Numbered from the stretch's first letter, positions 39,187 through 50,699 are shown. The stretch: 64,000 bases of DNA from Watersipora subatra (GCF_963576615.1 NC_088715.1:59865802-59929801); one strand, 5' to 3'. Notes: generated by a model not told the origin, from the letters alone. Program-made: numbers and translations.

Positions 39187-42100
39187 CCTTTCAGGCTACA
39201 GGTTTCACAGGAAGGGTTTGGAGGATAAATATTAGCCAATTGTTGATGGAGCTATCAATTAGTATAATCTTACATGGTGTGGACTATTGTCAGCTGTCAA
39301 AGCAATCATGTGTATAATCTAGAAACACCTTATTATTTAAAAGTTGTGGAATTGGAGGAAAACGTGCCTTGCTTCATCATTACCGATTACACCAATTTAG
39401 CTTCTTTATTCCTACTATATTGCTTATGACCACCAAAAATTTGATTTTTTATCGAGATAACAAACAAAACTTACTAGTGATCAAAAAAATTGTTTTATGG
39501 ATGAAATATACATGATGACCATTCCCATAATTTGCTTTGTTTTAAATTATTGATATGGTTATTCTGAACGGTGCTAGATGGCTGAAACAAAACGAAACAT
39601 TGAAAAAATATATTTTTCACCGCTCTCTGAGTAGCACCAGCTCTTTTCAATAATATAGTTGCTGTTTTTATGCACAACTAACACCAAAACATTGGCTTCT
39701 ATTCCGATATAATGTTTTGTAGAAGTGACATAATAGATTCAATTGAAAGGCGCTGAAAAAACCAGATAAGGTAAGGTATTAGCGTGCATCAGTCAAACAT
39801 AGATGCTGATAATAGTCCAAGTTTTGCCTTCCATTATTTTGTCGATTCACTCTTATTCAACTTGTTAGAATAAAACACAAACTCTATAAACTATATGACA
39901 GCAAATAGTTTATGAAGTGAGTTTGCAACAAGGAAAGTTGGATCTTTACAAACGAGAATAGCTAATATTTTAATTCGACGAACACTTGTATTTTGCATTA
40001 CCTAGGCAGGCTAGGGTGCTCAGCGTTGTCATGGTAACACTGAGAGTTAAGTCTCCCTTGAATAGCTTTGTGTACATGTTACTTGCACCTCCTCCGGGTG
40101 AAGATCCAAGCGTAAAAAATCCAATAGCTTTGGCTCCAGTGTATCCCATCAACCAAACTATTCCATAGGCTACCTAAATACGTAGCAAGATTTCTTGTGA
40201 ATCACTGGCATACATTTTACATGGTTTTAGCAAAGTCATGACTTGCACTCAAACTTTTACGTCTCATGTTAATTTGCTCTAAAACATGCTTTGTATGGTG
40301 AACCCATTGTACATGTATGTTGGAATAAATCGTTTTCAAGAGGTTTATTTCAACGGATATAAGTTTTTCCGTACTTTGAAGGCCTAATATGGCCCATAAG
40401 AAAATGGTGCACATATATATGTATGTGCACCATTTTGAGCAATATCAGCAATAATTTTTGAGAAAAATTATTGCTGATATGGTATGACGGAAAACAAATT
40501 CACCCTAGTATGGCGAGAAAGAAAAGGCATCATGTTTCATAGAGTTAGGCAAAAAATATTTTATAACAGGGCCTCAATGTATCAATTGAAATGCCATTTA
40601 GTGTGCGCAATCGAGAAAAGGGTGTACGGTCTGAAATTGCTGAATAATTACTCTTAAAATAGCGGTATTCGTGATATTAGAATATCTTACGTGAGGGGAA
40701 GATTACATGTAAAGGCAGACTGCTAGAGCTCCGTACGTGACCTAAGACTTATTTAATGTAAAAATGCAAGCTCATGCCACGCAATGCCGGGCTCAACTGG
40801 CAATCAGAAAATTCGTTTTTTATATAAATGGGCTGCGATTTATTTGATTAGAGACACAAGAATGCGCTTTCAGAATGCTTTAAAGACAATTGCCCTCAAT
40901 GGTTTGCCACCACAACAGTGAGCATGCTCGAGGAACTATTTAATTAAAAATGGAAGAAATTCTAAGGCAATTCCAAGCTTACTGCTAGTAAAAATTTAAG
41001 TTAGGCTATTATTGTTACTGTACTTGTGAAGCATCGTAGCTTGGCAGGGTTTCAAGAGTTAGGGAAGAGGGATGAGGCAACTGGAGGGCAGATCAGCAAT
41101 AATATTCAATGTATGCAAACATATGAGCCATATAGTCTTATTGAGTTGAATTGTAAACTAACTCATTTTATAAAATGTAAATTTCATTTATGTATTGTAA
41201 TGTTTCCATTTACTTTGAAGCTAGCCTTGCCACTTTTTTAACAAAAAATTGATATTTAGAGCAATCTTATGCATCATGTGATGAAAATTGGTCACGGTTG
41301 GAAAGTACATATGCTTCAGTAATTTTAATTTTTTTGTGGTGGACACCAGCCCTCGAGTCAGACTGAAAACAGAGATGCTCACCGACCCACAAGTCAGCAC
41401 CGCCAGACCAACAGAAATACTCGCACTGAACTGAACCAGCTGGCCCTCGTGCGGGAGAGGTGGACCTAACAGTATTTAAGAACGTGCAGAAGCCCACCAG
41501 CCGCGCATCGCCAGGAAGGCTTAAAATATATTGTTCTACTTACTGTACTACATCTACTTGTATCTTATTATTATATTTGGATAAATATATTAATTCTCTC
41601 AACTCAACCTGTCTGGTTCCGTAAGTCTGGCAGAGTAAGCCTGGGTTACAGTCTTTTACTGTTTTTTGGCACTAATATTTTTTTCTGCAGAGGGACATAG
41701 AGCAATATAAAAAAGAAAAAAATGACCAGAACCACAAAGCATGAATTACTATACTCACAAGAGGCATGATGACAAACTGTGAGATAAGAGCGATAATTGG
41801 TGCCTTTGGTCGCTTGAGATTCTCCTTGATGACTTGTATGTCCAAGTCTATACCTGTTACCAGCACAACCAAGGTTACCTGAAATATTCAGTTCATTTTT
41901 CATTGTTAAGATTTTGGCGACATGCTATCTTCCAACTACCTCTAAACACTAATACTTAGTAAATACTTGCTAAAAAGAGATGATACCGTTCTGTAAATGA
42001 ATATCTTCTAGTTCTGCATAGTAATACATGAAAGCAAAATTAGCAACAGTCAGTACTTATTGTTGAATATGTATTGCTTATAATTAGCTGTCTATGCATT

Positions 42101-45100
42101 GTATAATGCACAGATAACTGGGCTGATGGTTTTCTCGTTTAACCCTACCCCTAATTGCCCTAAATATTAACACTTTCTGTTCAACAAGCAAGTGCCTAAA
42201 AGCTGGTTTACTATATATCGTTGTATGTCGGTGGTGTCTTTTTGGAGAGTATTCGCTGAATCTGTGCACCATAAAGCAATGGTATTGGTTTCATCTTAGC
42301 AACGCAAAAGGGCCTAGAAGAATTGCAACTGTCAGACTTTGCTAATTGTTATCCAAGCATACATGACAGGCTGAATACCACTTCAGCAATAGTGACTGAC
42401 TGCCTCGGAGTGCCTGATACATTTTCTTTCGTGACAGTTTGTTGTCGGGCTAGTATTTCATTGTTTTGGCAACTAATCTTTAAAATGAGCCTACTATGTC
42501 ATGAGCTAATCGCTTATGTAAATGCGCATGGGCTTGTGACATTGTGAACAATGGTTTCACAGATGATTACTGAAGTATTGCGTCGTCAACATTTACATAC
42601 TGCAATGTAGTGTAACCTGCTTTTAGTTCTGTAACTATTTTTCATATACAAGTAGCTGTTTTGCCCAACTTGTTAGTTCTGATGTAGTATGCAGTTCAAA
42701 GACACCTGAAAATGCTGCTAGACCTATTAAAATTCTTAAGACTCTCATGACAACTAAATACTAAAGTGTACTGCTTATTGACTTGTAGGAGGCTAATAAG
42801 CAGAAAAACAAGTAAGAGATGGATTCTGTACTTACTACAGTCATAACTGAAATATTGTAGATCTTTCCTACTATACTTCGAGGCCGTACAGACTTGATTA
42901 GAACTTCACGGAGAAAGATGGGGTTGCTGCTGTCATTAACTTCAGCGTAGAATCTTATGTTGGAATAGCCAATATAGACAGACGTGACTACAAGTAGGCG
43001 ACACAACTTCAGTGATTTAAGAATAATTGTTTCGATTTTCTAAAAATTTTTAATGGTTCATGTACAGCTATAACCATTAGTTTGCAAATTTTAATTCTGA
43101 TATTTCTTAAAAAAACTGATGCTTCATTCGCATCTTTAAACATTAAAATAAAATGATAGTTCTTGGTTAAAATAATAATATTTAAATAGTTTTTGATAGT
43201 TTTTACAATCATAGCTTAGCTCTCCCAACTTGTACAAATACTTTTAATTTTGATTTTCATCAGTAAAGATGCAGCCATGAATGCTCATAAATAATTACAG
43301 CTTCCATATAGACAATTGTTCAAAATTTAGTTTTCTCACATAAATTCTGCTTTTCACAATAATATTATAGGTCAAAATCTACTAGTGAGCTGTAAAGAAT
43401 GTTTAGTTTTTTTAGTTATGTTGTTAGATCTAACCAGAGACTAGAGAAAAACAGAACAAGAGTGAAATATCCTGCTTTGACACCAATTTGGTGCTAATAA
43501 ACATCTCTTCATACACTGTTTTCTCAACAAGTTGAGTAGAGACCATCAATTAAAATACGAGTTTCGACCATAATTATTTTATTTAACAAATACTGGTAAT
43601 TTAAAAGATATGCCTCGACGATTCACACAGAATAGTCATCTTAGTTGAACAACTATATGCATATACTAATTTTCCATACAGTGATAGCTTAATGGCCCAC
43701 CTCATGTGGTGCTGTAAGCCATCACGGAAACATTAATGTGGATCTAATTCTATCATGACTTATTGTTTCTGTTTAGACGTGAAAGACCGGTGCAATGCGC
43801 CATCTTTGTGCCATAGAAACAGCCTTACCCACTAATGGCATCACACTAGTGGGTGCGCATAGGTCTTGCTTTCCTATGGTTTAACACGCATTGACATAGG
43901 CATCACACAACCATTGTTCTATTATAGCATTCTATGAAAACAGAATTTGCTTGTCGACCCAGCATAGCGCTTCAGCACTTACCTACCCAGGTGTTTCTAA
44001 AGTATCCCTGAATGAAAACTTAGTAAATTACTATAATAAAACTGAATCATTGAATATTTGACTCTGTATCACAATAGTCAGGCCAATAGTGAAGCCGATA
44101 AAAGTGGATGTTTCATTAAACTAAAAAATTGTTGGATTGGGACTCGTGAGATCCATGCAATGAGCTTTATAGAACTTATTGATGCTTCATCTCCTTGTGT
44201 GGCTAAAGTTGTTTAGGCAGTTGATTTGTTAACAACTTAGTTTTCAAAGTTGGCCATTATTAACATACTTTTATGCAAAGCTGATTTACTTTCATTGAAA
44301 TGAATCTACTATCTATTACTATTTCTATTATACAATTATACTATGTGCTATATAGCATTATATATTACTATTTAGCTATCAAATAGTTCAACTTATCAAA
44401 TTCAGGCCAATATTTTGCAGTTTAATCAGTTTTAAACGTCGTAACCATCTTTCATTTTATTAAAATAAACAAAAAACAATTAATTTAATCTATCATGCAT
44501 TGATGAATTTTATGTTTTAGTTTATTAGTTTAAAATATCTTACCATAAAATGACAAATTGTAGCAGTTTCCCATTGTCTGTAAGCCTTCCTTGTTCAATA
44601 GCATAGAAGTTGTATCAGGAATGTTTCTTGAATTGTTTTGACTTTCTCTTTGTTGACAAGGTGAAACTATGATTTGTTTCTGGAGAAAAAGGCATTGCAA
44701 TTGTCACACTTACTATTTAATAACCAAAATTATGCATTGGAGGAGCATAATTTCTGCACAGTAGAAAGGTGTAAAAATTGAATAGCTGACCCTAGTATAA
44801 AAAGAAATAACAGTTATGGGAAACCAAATAATACTAAGTTTTAGTTCACTACCCACAGAAACAACAAATCCCAATTGCTTCAAAAATTGGTTCCCTAAGG
44901 TTAAAAAACGAACCTGAAACTACAAACTCAATAAACATGAATCCATAGTTTTCACACTGCTTGAACCTACAGTTACACTAACCAGAAAGAAGCAAATGTA
45001 ATTCGTCATGAGTCTCCGTATAGAGATTCTCCTAAACTGTGTAAAGCTTTTGTATCAAACCTTTTTGGCTAAGATTACTAATATTGAACTTTGAAAGAAA

Positions 45101-48100
45101 TGCTATTAAAAGTGTCTCCTTATCTAGCTAGAAATTTCTTCTTCTTATCTTGTTATAGCCATATGGCATTGACTCATATTTTTGTTCCATTATTTTTGGC
45201 CAAAATTCTTTGTTGTTATCAGATGAAATCAGGTGAAAGATTTATTTTTTTGTTTATTATTTCAACTGTTTATTTATTGAACAAAAGTGTTAAGATAAGG
45301 TTAAATGATATCAGATTGAGTTATGTAGATTTATTATGATGAATACCATTGCAAGATTTTTCACTCATCATGTTTCCGTAGATGTTTATTGCCGCTGAAT
45401 CTCTAGGCCAACTGTACATTCTAAACAACCAGCTATCTCTTGTAAATACTTACTGAGAGAATGGCTACATCTTCTTTGCTTTTCACAGAAATTGAAAAGT
45501 TATCCACGTTTTTGTCAGCGTACAATATGAGTGAAGAATGTGTAGAAGCTTCGCCGTAATATGTGGTGAGTGATATCCCATGAGGCACAGTCAGATTGAA
45601 TGCTGATGCGGTCAAATTTCCTAAAAAAGATATGCATTCAAAATGCATGCTAAAGGTCGCAAAGAGATCATATTCAGGTAAGTCATTTTGTTCTTAAAGT
45701 TGTACTGCCTACTAGGAAGGCAAAAGCTAACAAAGAAGTTAGCTGACAAATTTTTAAACAAAGTCGCTGTCGCAAAGTGATTTTGTTCACAAAGTGTGGC
45801 AGTCACAGAATGTGGCTGCTGAAAAATGTGGCTGTCAGAGATTGTGGCGGTCACAGAGTGTGGCTGCACATAGTGTGGTTATCACAGGGTGTAGCTGTCA
45901 CAAAGTGGGCCTGCACATAATGCTGCTGTACACATAAAATAATTTTAAATTGAAATAATATTTTGGCAATTGCAATAACTGAACTGGAAATTTAAATTTG
46001 TGCAGCTAAGTTGAGAAAGGACTAGCAAACCAAAAATAATTGGTGAATTGTTTGACTTATTTGTTAGACTCTTCAGAGCTGTCAATAAGCAGAAATAAAT
46101 ATAGACCTCCAACTTTTTTTCATTTATAAAATAATGACTTGTCACAACCTAATTTCGTAACTTCAAAGCAAAAAGTCTCTACCAAGACAGATATCTATAA
46201 AATTAGGCAAGTCATGTTGGGCAACTTGTCAACTTTAACTCTTCCTAATCCTAATAAATAGACTTAGAACATCAATCATCATGTTTTTTTTTAATTTTAA
46301 ATTCCTTTCAGCCTCTTTTCAAGCTGAGTCAATGATATTTATACAACGCCATATAGGTACCGTAAAACCTGTATTTGAATGCCTCCTTTATTTTAACACT
46401 AGCTCTATTTGAGTGCCACTATGGCCGAACAGTTGGAAATTATAGCACTACTCTTTAATTGAACGCTTCTTCTATATCAACGCCACTTCTAATCAATTGG
46501 CACTGACATTCTTAATTTTCAAATCCATAACATCAAGTGATCAATTGAAAAGTGTTGGCAAAACCTAGCTAATACTGACTTGCTTACATCAGTAACAATT
46601 AATTCCTTTATTGTTTCTCTTTGTATCGGAGTCTATTTTCCAACTCCAAGTTTTTACTTTTTTTGCTAGTAACTTTGATTGCAACAACACAGAAATAATT
46701 GGTAGCTGTATTAGGCTAATAGCAGTTCTTTTTCGAATGCAGTCTTGATTATTCAGGCTAGAAGTTTCTATTCAAAATGGTCGCGTAAAAATTTTTGCTC
46801 CACTAAAAATTTGTTTGGACGCTAATATCAGCTAGCTCAGTTGCGCAAAAGAGGAGATGAGGTCAAAGGTCAAAGGCACCGTGGAAAGTATTGAACAACA
46901 AAAACAATATGAAATGGTTTTGACCAAAGGCAACAATCGGAATGCAGCTGGCCAAGTAAACGATGTTAATATTTTGTTTTATAAATATTAATATTTGTTT
47001 TAAAATGTAATTTTTGTTGCTGCATGTATAATATTTATGGTTTGTTTATGTCACTTGTTTCTGAATATATATTTGTAGCATTTGATAGATTATTATTACT
47101 TCAAAACTTACAAATATGCATATTTTTAGCATATTATTGGATAGCATGATTGCAGTAATCTGAACTCAGCTTACAAAGGATCGGCGCCAGTAACTTCTGT
47201 TCTGTTGCACATAAAAAGCCATTTTTGGCAGCAAACCGTAACAAACATATTAATGAGTGCAATGAGCTTTAATGCAACATTGTTAAATATAATTACAAAA
47301 TGAAAATATACTTTCAAATTTATAATGAAACTAAAACTTAAAAGCTATAACAAATTGCAACGCAGGCTATAAGATCATTGGTTAATTGCAAGCAATAGAT
47401 ATCAACTGCTAGAGACATGTATCAGCTTTTTCATGCATATTTATTTAAAAAACTTACAAGTTGTAAGTGAGTTAGCACATTTCTAGAGTAAAAAAAGGTT
47501 AATTTCACTCCACCCAAATATAGGCGACACTCGATTCACCCAAAAAAGAGTTACATGTAAATTTATCTTCTCAACATCCTGACGGACGTTTGAAAATACA
47601 ACGCCACACTTTATTTGAACATTTATTTGAAGGAGCCACTCTATGTGCCACTTTAGCGTTAAAATAAAGTTTTTACGGTAACTGTTTAAATTGCACTATA
47701 AAAAATTGCTATAGGGTTTTTTAGAGCTGTATTTGCTGCCATTAGGAGGCATCCATACAAACATGGAACTTTTCGTACCAATACTGGCAAGACGCACCCT
47801 AACATAGAAATCACTTTTGCTATTTTGAAGGTTGTTGGAAATCTACCTACTTTGAAAGATATACTAAAATACATCACTTCATTGGTGAGTTACAGCTTGA
47901 GCTATAAGCCTTCTGCTCTGAGCTGCCCAACTTCACTCTTAGAACTTTCAAGTCCTTGGCTCTTCACAAATTGAATGTGATCACAAATGCATATTTCAGT
48001 GCATGTCCATAATCTTTAGTAAAATAAAATTTACAGGTTATAGACATAGAGAGCAATTTACGCCCATATTATGTCTCAGCAAATAGATTCTCTACTATTT

Positions 48101-48611
48101 ATATTAAGTAAATTAGTTGTCAATACCAGTGGTCAATTTCAACCAGTCTGCCTTATTTCGCTAAAGTTTGGGCAATGATAAACTCTTTCATTTGAAAAAG
48201 AATATTATTTCAATATTTGAACCATTTGGCTTTTTCCATGCAACACCAATCTTGTGTAAGCTTTAAAAGTACCTCACCTAAATCTTAAAGCTTTTTTGGT
48301 CTTTGCTAAATTACTCATGTACACAAGCTTATATATAATAGGGCAAGTTTTTTACATACAGAAATGCCTGCTAAGGAGCCTTTTTGAGAATTTTTGATAA
48401 AATGCTTTAGTAGTAGTGTAGTAGAAATTTGGTGGTTGCTAAAAGCCTTTTAATCTCAACTTTTGAGTTAAAACCTGATGATCAAATCATTTTGGTCTAG
48501 CCAGGAGTATAGCTATAAAAAATTTTTCTAAATATACTCACCATCAAGTCGATCAGAAAAGCCAGTAGCTGATCCTAGAATAAGCACAAATAAAACACTT
48601 GAAGTATGCAT
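34794..48611 (-). CDS. Gene B: SLC10-family sodium-dependent transporter-like protein (11 exons)
   Basis: Minus-strand exons in coding order: 48611-48542, 45620-45454, 44913-44857, 44679-44544, 42987-42836, 41878-41759, 40173-40002, 38411-38224, 37041-36865, 35996-35814, 35012-34794, giving 546 aa. Layout as in gene A: signal peptide, glycosylated extracellular domain to about 185, SLC10 membrane core, cytoplasmic tail. Signatures are GSSPGGGASN at about 257-266, LSVTMTTLST, and E418-T-G-M-Q422. Exons 4 to 10 have exactly the same lengths and phases as gene A (136, 152, 120, 172, 188, 177, 183). Exon 3 is shorter and less certain. Paralogue by duplication and inversion, strongly diverged in the N-terminal domain. 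Substrate unknown. A TATA box sits just upstream. Confidence 0.85.
35235..35310 (+). repeat. tRNA-like module (SINE head or tRNA relic)
   Basis: GCAGTGTTAGAGCGGCTGTC resembles an A box and ACAGGTTCAAACCCTGT a B box with a T-stem. Acceptor pairing is not convincing. Duplicated at 63820-63880. A second module with GAGTTCAAATCTC lies at about 35505-35567. Confidence 0.4.
35814..35996 (-). CDS. Gene B exon 10: E-x-G-x-Q helix
   Basis: 183 bases: TIAIETGMQSTAVCVLVVMS, then ISGQPDNDLALILPIASS and the final helix. The ETGMQ motif is the classical SLC10 form. Confidence 0.92.
36865..37041 (-). CDS. Gene B exon 9: core helices
   Basis: 177 bases: VIFIITLVVFLGLLIYAKSY, then a helix with LPYGGYVLGGLFAW and FDWTLIK at a GTAATA donor. 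Confidence 0.9.
38224..38411 (-). CDS. Gene B exon 8: core helices
   Basis: 188 bases: GMLPLWLYTLGATIPTDDG, then FLVVPLAIGVLIKYKLPR and a basic FSKVVKKWLD loop, donor GTAAGT. Confidence 0.92.
39154..39186 (+). repeat. (ATTG)n microsatellite
   Basis: About eight perfect ATTG units in gene B intron 7. Confidence 0.9.
40002..40173 (-). CDS. Gene B exon 7: PGGG-SN motif
   Basis: 172 bases: VAYGIVWLMGYTGAKAIG, TLGSSPGGGASN, DLTLSVTMTTLST. This is the strongest SLC10 signature in the window. Confidence 0.93.
40401..40480. repeat. Two adjacent near-perfect hairpins
   Basis: AAAATGGTGCACATA (40401-40415) pairs with 40422-40436, then ATATCAGCAATAATTTTT (40442-40459) pairs perfectly with 40463-40480 across a 3-base loop. 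They lie in gene B intron 6, directly before the dispersed repeat at 40484. Confidence 0.8.
40484..40645 (+). repeat. Dispersed repeat shared with 52440-52605
   Basis: Shares CCCTA-TATGGCGAG, GTTTCATAGAGT-AGGC and TTATAACA-GGC words in order with the 52.4-kb copy. An inverted fragment is at 53204-53250. No coding content seen. Confidence 0.55.
41335..41650. mobile_element. LTR-like GC-rich insertion (possible solo LTR)
   Basis: A sharply more GC-rich block bounded by TGTGGTGGACACC and GGGTTACA (TG...CA ends). It contains a TATTTAAG box-like word and ATAAATA. No target-site duplication was found, so the ends or the class may be wrong. It lies in gene B intron 6. Confidence 0.35.
41759..41878 (-). 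CDS. Gene B exon 6: first SLC10 core helices
   Basis: 120 bases: VTLVVLVTGIDLDIQVIKEN, then LKRPKAPIIALISQFVIMPL. It has the same intron borders as gene A exon 6. Confidence 0.9.
42836..42987 (-). CDS. Gene B exon 5: extracellular domain to first helix
   Basis: 152 bases beginning TSVYIGYSNIRFYAEVNDSS after a TTGTAG acceptor and ending KIYNISVMTV at GTAAGT. T-S-V-Y-[IL]-G-[FY]-S is shared with gene A. Confidence 0.85.
44544..44679 (-). CDS. Gene B exon 4: extracellular domain
   Basis: 136 bases starting KQIIVSPCQQRESQNNSRN and ending CYNLSFY at GTAAGA. The two cysteines occupy the same exon positions (8 and 39) as in gene A, suggesting a disulfide. Confidence 0.85.
44857..44913 (-). CDS. 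Gene B exon 3 (tentative): extracellular domain
   Basis: After a GTTTCAG acceptor, 19 codons read VRFLTLGNQFLKQLGFVVS before a GTGGGT donor. The phase fits both neighbours, and an L-x-x-NQ-x-L pattern matches gene A exon 3. The frame stays open past the donor, so the true 3' edge could differ. Confidence 0.5.
45454..45620 (-). CDS. Gene B exon 2: extracellular domain
   Basis: Starts GNLTASAFNLTVPHGISLTT with two N-x-T sites and ends VKSKEDVAILS at GTAAGT. It is four codons shorter than its gene A counterpart. A one-base-deleted copy exists at 1837-2002. Confidence 0.85.
45783..45930 (-). repeat. ~16-bp minisatellite upstream of gene B exon 2
   Basis: Repeated units such as CACAGAGTGTGGCTG (plus strand). 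Related to the array at 1583-1690. Confidence 0.65.
46360..47678. mobile_element. Non-autonomous TIR transposon in gene B intron 1
   Basis: Left end CCGTAAAACCTGTATTTGAA and right end, reversed, CCGTAAAAACTTTATTTTAA, both flanked by TA. Subterminal GCCAC/TTTGAACG words recur near both ends. There is no transposase reading frame in the 1.3 kb between, so it is probably a deletion derivative of a TA-targeting (mariner/Tc-like) element. Confidence 0.6.
47725..47884 (+). CDS. Orphan exon-like frame, unknown protein
   Basis: After a TTTTTTAG acceptor a phase-1 frame of 53 codons reads AVFAAIRRHPYKHGTFRTNT, continues KTHPNIEITFAILKVV and ends LKDILKYITSL at a GTGAGT donor. Codon use and residue mix look genuinely coding, and the frame breaks right after the donor. 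It is antisense to gene B, inside its first intron, just beyond a TIR transposon. I do not recognise the family and found no partner exons. It could be a nested gene, a transposon exon or a captured fragment. Confidence 0.35.
48542..48611 (-). CDS. Gene B exon 1: signal peptide
   Basis: MHTSSVLFVLILGSATGFSD, then RLD and a split Gly codon at a GTGAGT donor (phase 1, as in gene A). The hydrophobic core and small residues near position 15-17 fit a cleavable signal. Confidence 0.8.
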
Positions 48612-48646
48612 TTTTGTTAGACTGACAGTTTCTTCAAAAGTTCTGC

Positions 48647-48654
48647 TATTTATA
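48647..48654 (-). promoter_or_regulatory. TATA box of gene B
   Basis: TATAAATA on the minus strand 36 bases upstream of the ATG. At the usual spacing, transcription would start only about 10 bases before the start codon, giving a very short leader. Confidence 0.5.
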
Positions 48655-48659
48655 AGGCA

Positions 48660-49795
48660 ACCCTTCTTGCTATGCAGGACAAAAGGATGATCTTGCTATG
48701 TAGTCATTTTCCATTAAACAAAGATTAAGTTGAATGCTTTTGATTGATTAATCATTTGTTATCAAATTAATCCTTGATCTCGAATAGCTACTATATCTCT
48801 ACATCAGCGCAGTCTGTAGAGACACTGGAATGCCTTTAAGCAAGCTTTTAAAATGCAATCAGAATAATTTTGATGTATCAAATCTATCATTTTTTTGACA
48901 TCATCCAGCCGTTAGCACATGCTCTTGTTCACAAAAAAGCCACCCTATTTGTAGAAAATGATCATTTTTTTTATTTAATAGTACTTTTTGGTGTTGTTTT
49001 GATAGTATAATAAGAAAAATTGTAAACCAAAAGCATTGTTTTCAAAATTTCATTGGAAAAGCTTCGTGTTTTTAACAATAAACTTGTCTATAAAGATGAC
49101 CGAAAACAATAAAATGACGTCATGAAAAAACGAAGGCACCCTTAGTGTTTGGCTAATTTTATTCTTATCACATACACAGCTAATTGAAACTTTTTAGAAG
49201 GCATGACACGTGTCTTGTGGAGTAAAAATCTATAATGGTATGAAAAAGTTTGGTATCACACTAAAGCTAACTTTTGTATTAATAATTCCCAAGTTGTCAT
49301 TGTGTTTGCGTGCTTGTGTGTGCGTTAGTCTGTCTAAGCACTAAGTGTTTTCACATTTATTATTATTCAAACTAAGTAGATAATACGTAAGAAAATTAAT
49401 AATAATAATAAGAAAATAAATGCTGAACATATTTTATCTAATGATAATTGCTTAGTAGAACTGACGATGTGAGCGTCTGATATGAAAAGACGCAACCAAA
49501 TAAATGTGCAAATACGTCAAGGCTATAATAAAACTCATTATAAAATATATGTGTTAATAATAACATAGATAATAAATAGATAAATAGCAATAATAAGTTC
49601 ATTATTCTCATAAGGTCTGTAAATTTAGGTTTGTGTTACTGCAAATTGATAATGGTAATAACTTTCCAGAGAAGCAAATTTATATGTTCAAATGGTTATG
49701 GATTTGTCTCAATTTAATGGTTCTTTTTGTGATACTCTGTTAACACGCTGGCAAGCATCCAATCTAGTCAGTGTTTGTGTAATATTTTACGCAGA
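48660..49795. other. No gene recognised (upstream of gene B)
   Basis: AT-rich sequence, with a short AAT-type run near 49400 and nothing else recognisable. Confidence 0.4.
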
Positions 49796-49801
49796 TGTGT
49801 A

Positions 49802-50287
49802 CAGTCATACCTTGACATACAAGTGCCCCAACATACAAGGAAATCGAGATACGAACAGCAATTTGAACAGGTTTCTTCTTTGAGATAATCTAGCATATGA
49901 GCTGGTTATAGATAGCCACTATATAACAAAGTGTGCAAGAGACGCTTTTGAGAGTGGCATCACTCACTCTTTCTTCACAATCAGTTTAAAGAAAGTATTC
50001 ACCAAGGTCCGTTAAAAGTTGAAGCAAAAATGCCAAACAGGAAACAGATAATACAAATTTCAACCACTAAATGGGTATTTTTTTGTTTAGCATATTGACT
50101 AAGTTACCTAATTTAAAAACACGTTGTATTAGAATAAAATCTTTTTTTATATGTTTTTTTCATAGTATGGTAACAGACTAATTTGTATTAAGTAATTTTG
50201 CATAGAAAATAATGCTTTGGACACGAGTAAATTGCCATACAAGTTCAGTCCCAGAACACATCAAGCTCATATGTCGAGGTATGACTT
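49802..50287. mobile_element. Mariner-like MITE (486 bp)
   Basis: Left TIR CAGTCATACCTTGACATACA and right TIR, reversed, AAGTCATACCTCGACATATG, flanked by TA on both sides. No transposase frame. Confidence 0.75.
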
Positions 50288-50594
50288 TATAGTGGAAAAA
50301 TGAATTATCAGCTTGTTTTGATAATTTTGGTGAAGCGAAAACTAAAAAATTTTGTTGCATGTGCTGAATGTAATATTTAAGCAGGTTAAATAAAAACAAA
50401 ACATCATTTGCATCGCTATCAAACCTGCCTTACATTTAAACCGTTCTAATGAAAATACACTACACTAAAGATTGTATTAATAGGCAAGTGACCCTTGATA
50501 TGCTGAGATTGTTTGCTATTTATTAAACTGTATGGTTAGCTTTCACTGCTAACTTTACAAAATGTTTTTAGCCTATAGAGGTAAGTACACTCAC

Positions 50595-50660
50595 CACCTG
50601 TACAACTATAGATTGGGCATCAAACAAGTACTTTGTCACAATGTAGTTTGGGTTAAACAT
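50595..50660 (-). CDS. Possible short first exon, unknown
   Basis: ATG-initiated 22-codon frame (MFNPNYIVTKYLFDAQSIVV...) ending at a GTGAGTG donor on the minus strand. Only the donor and residue mix support it, and no partner exon was identified. Confidence 0.18.
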
Positions 50661-50699
50661 CTTCTACTGCCAACTCATGTAAACATTGTAGTTGCCATC

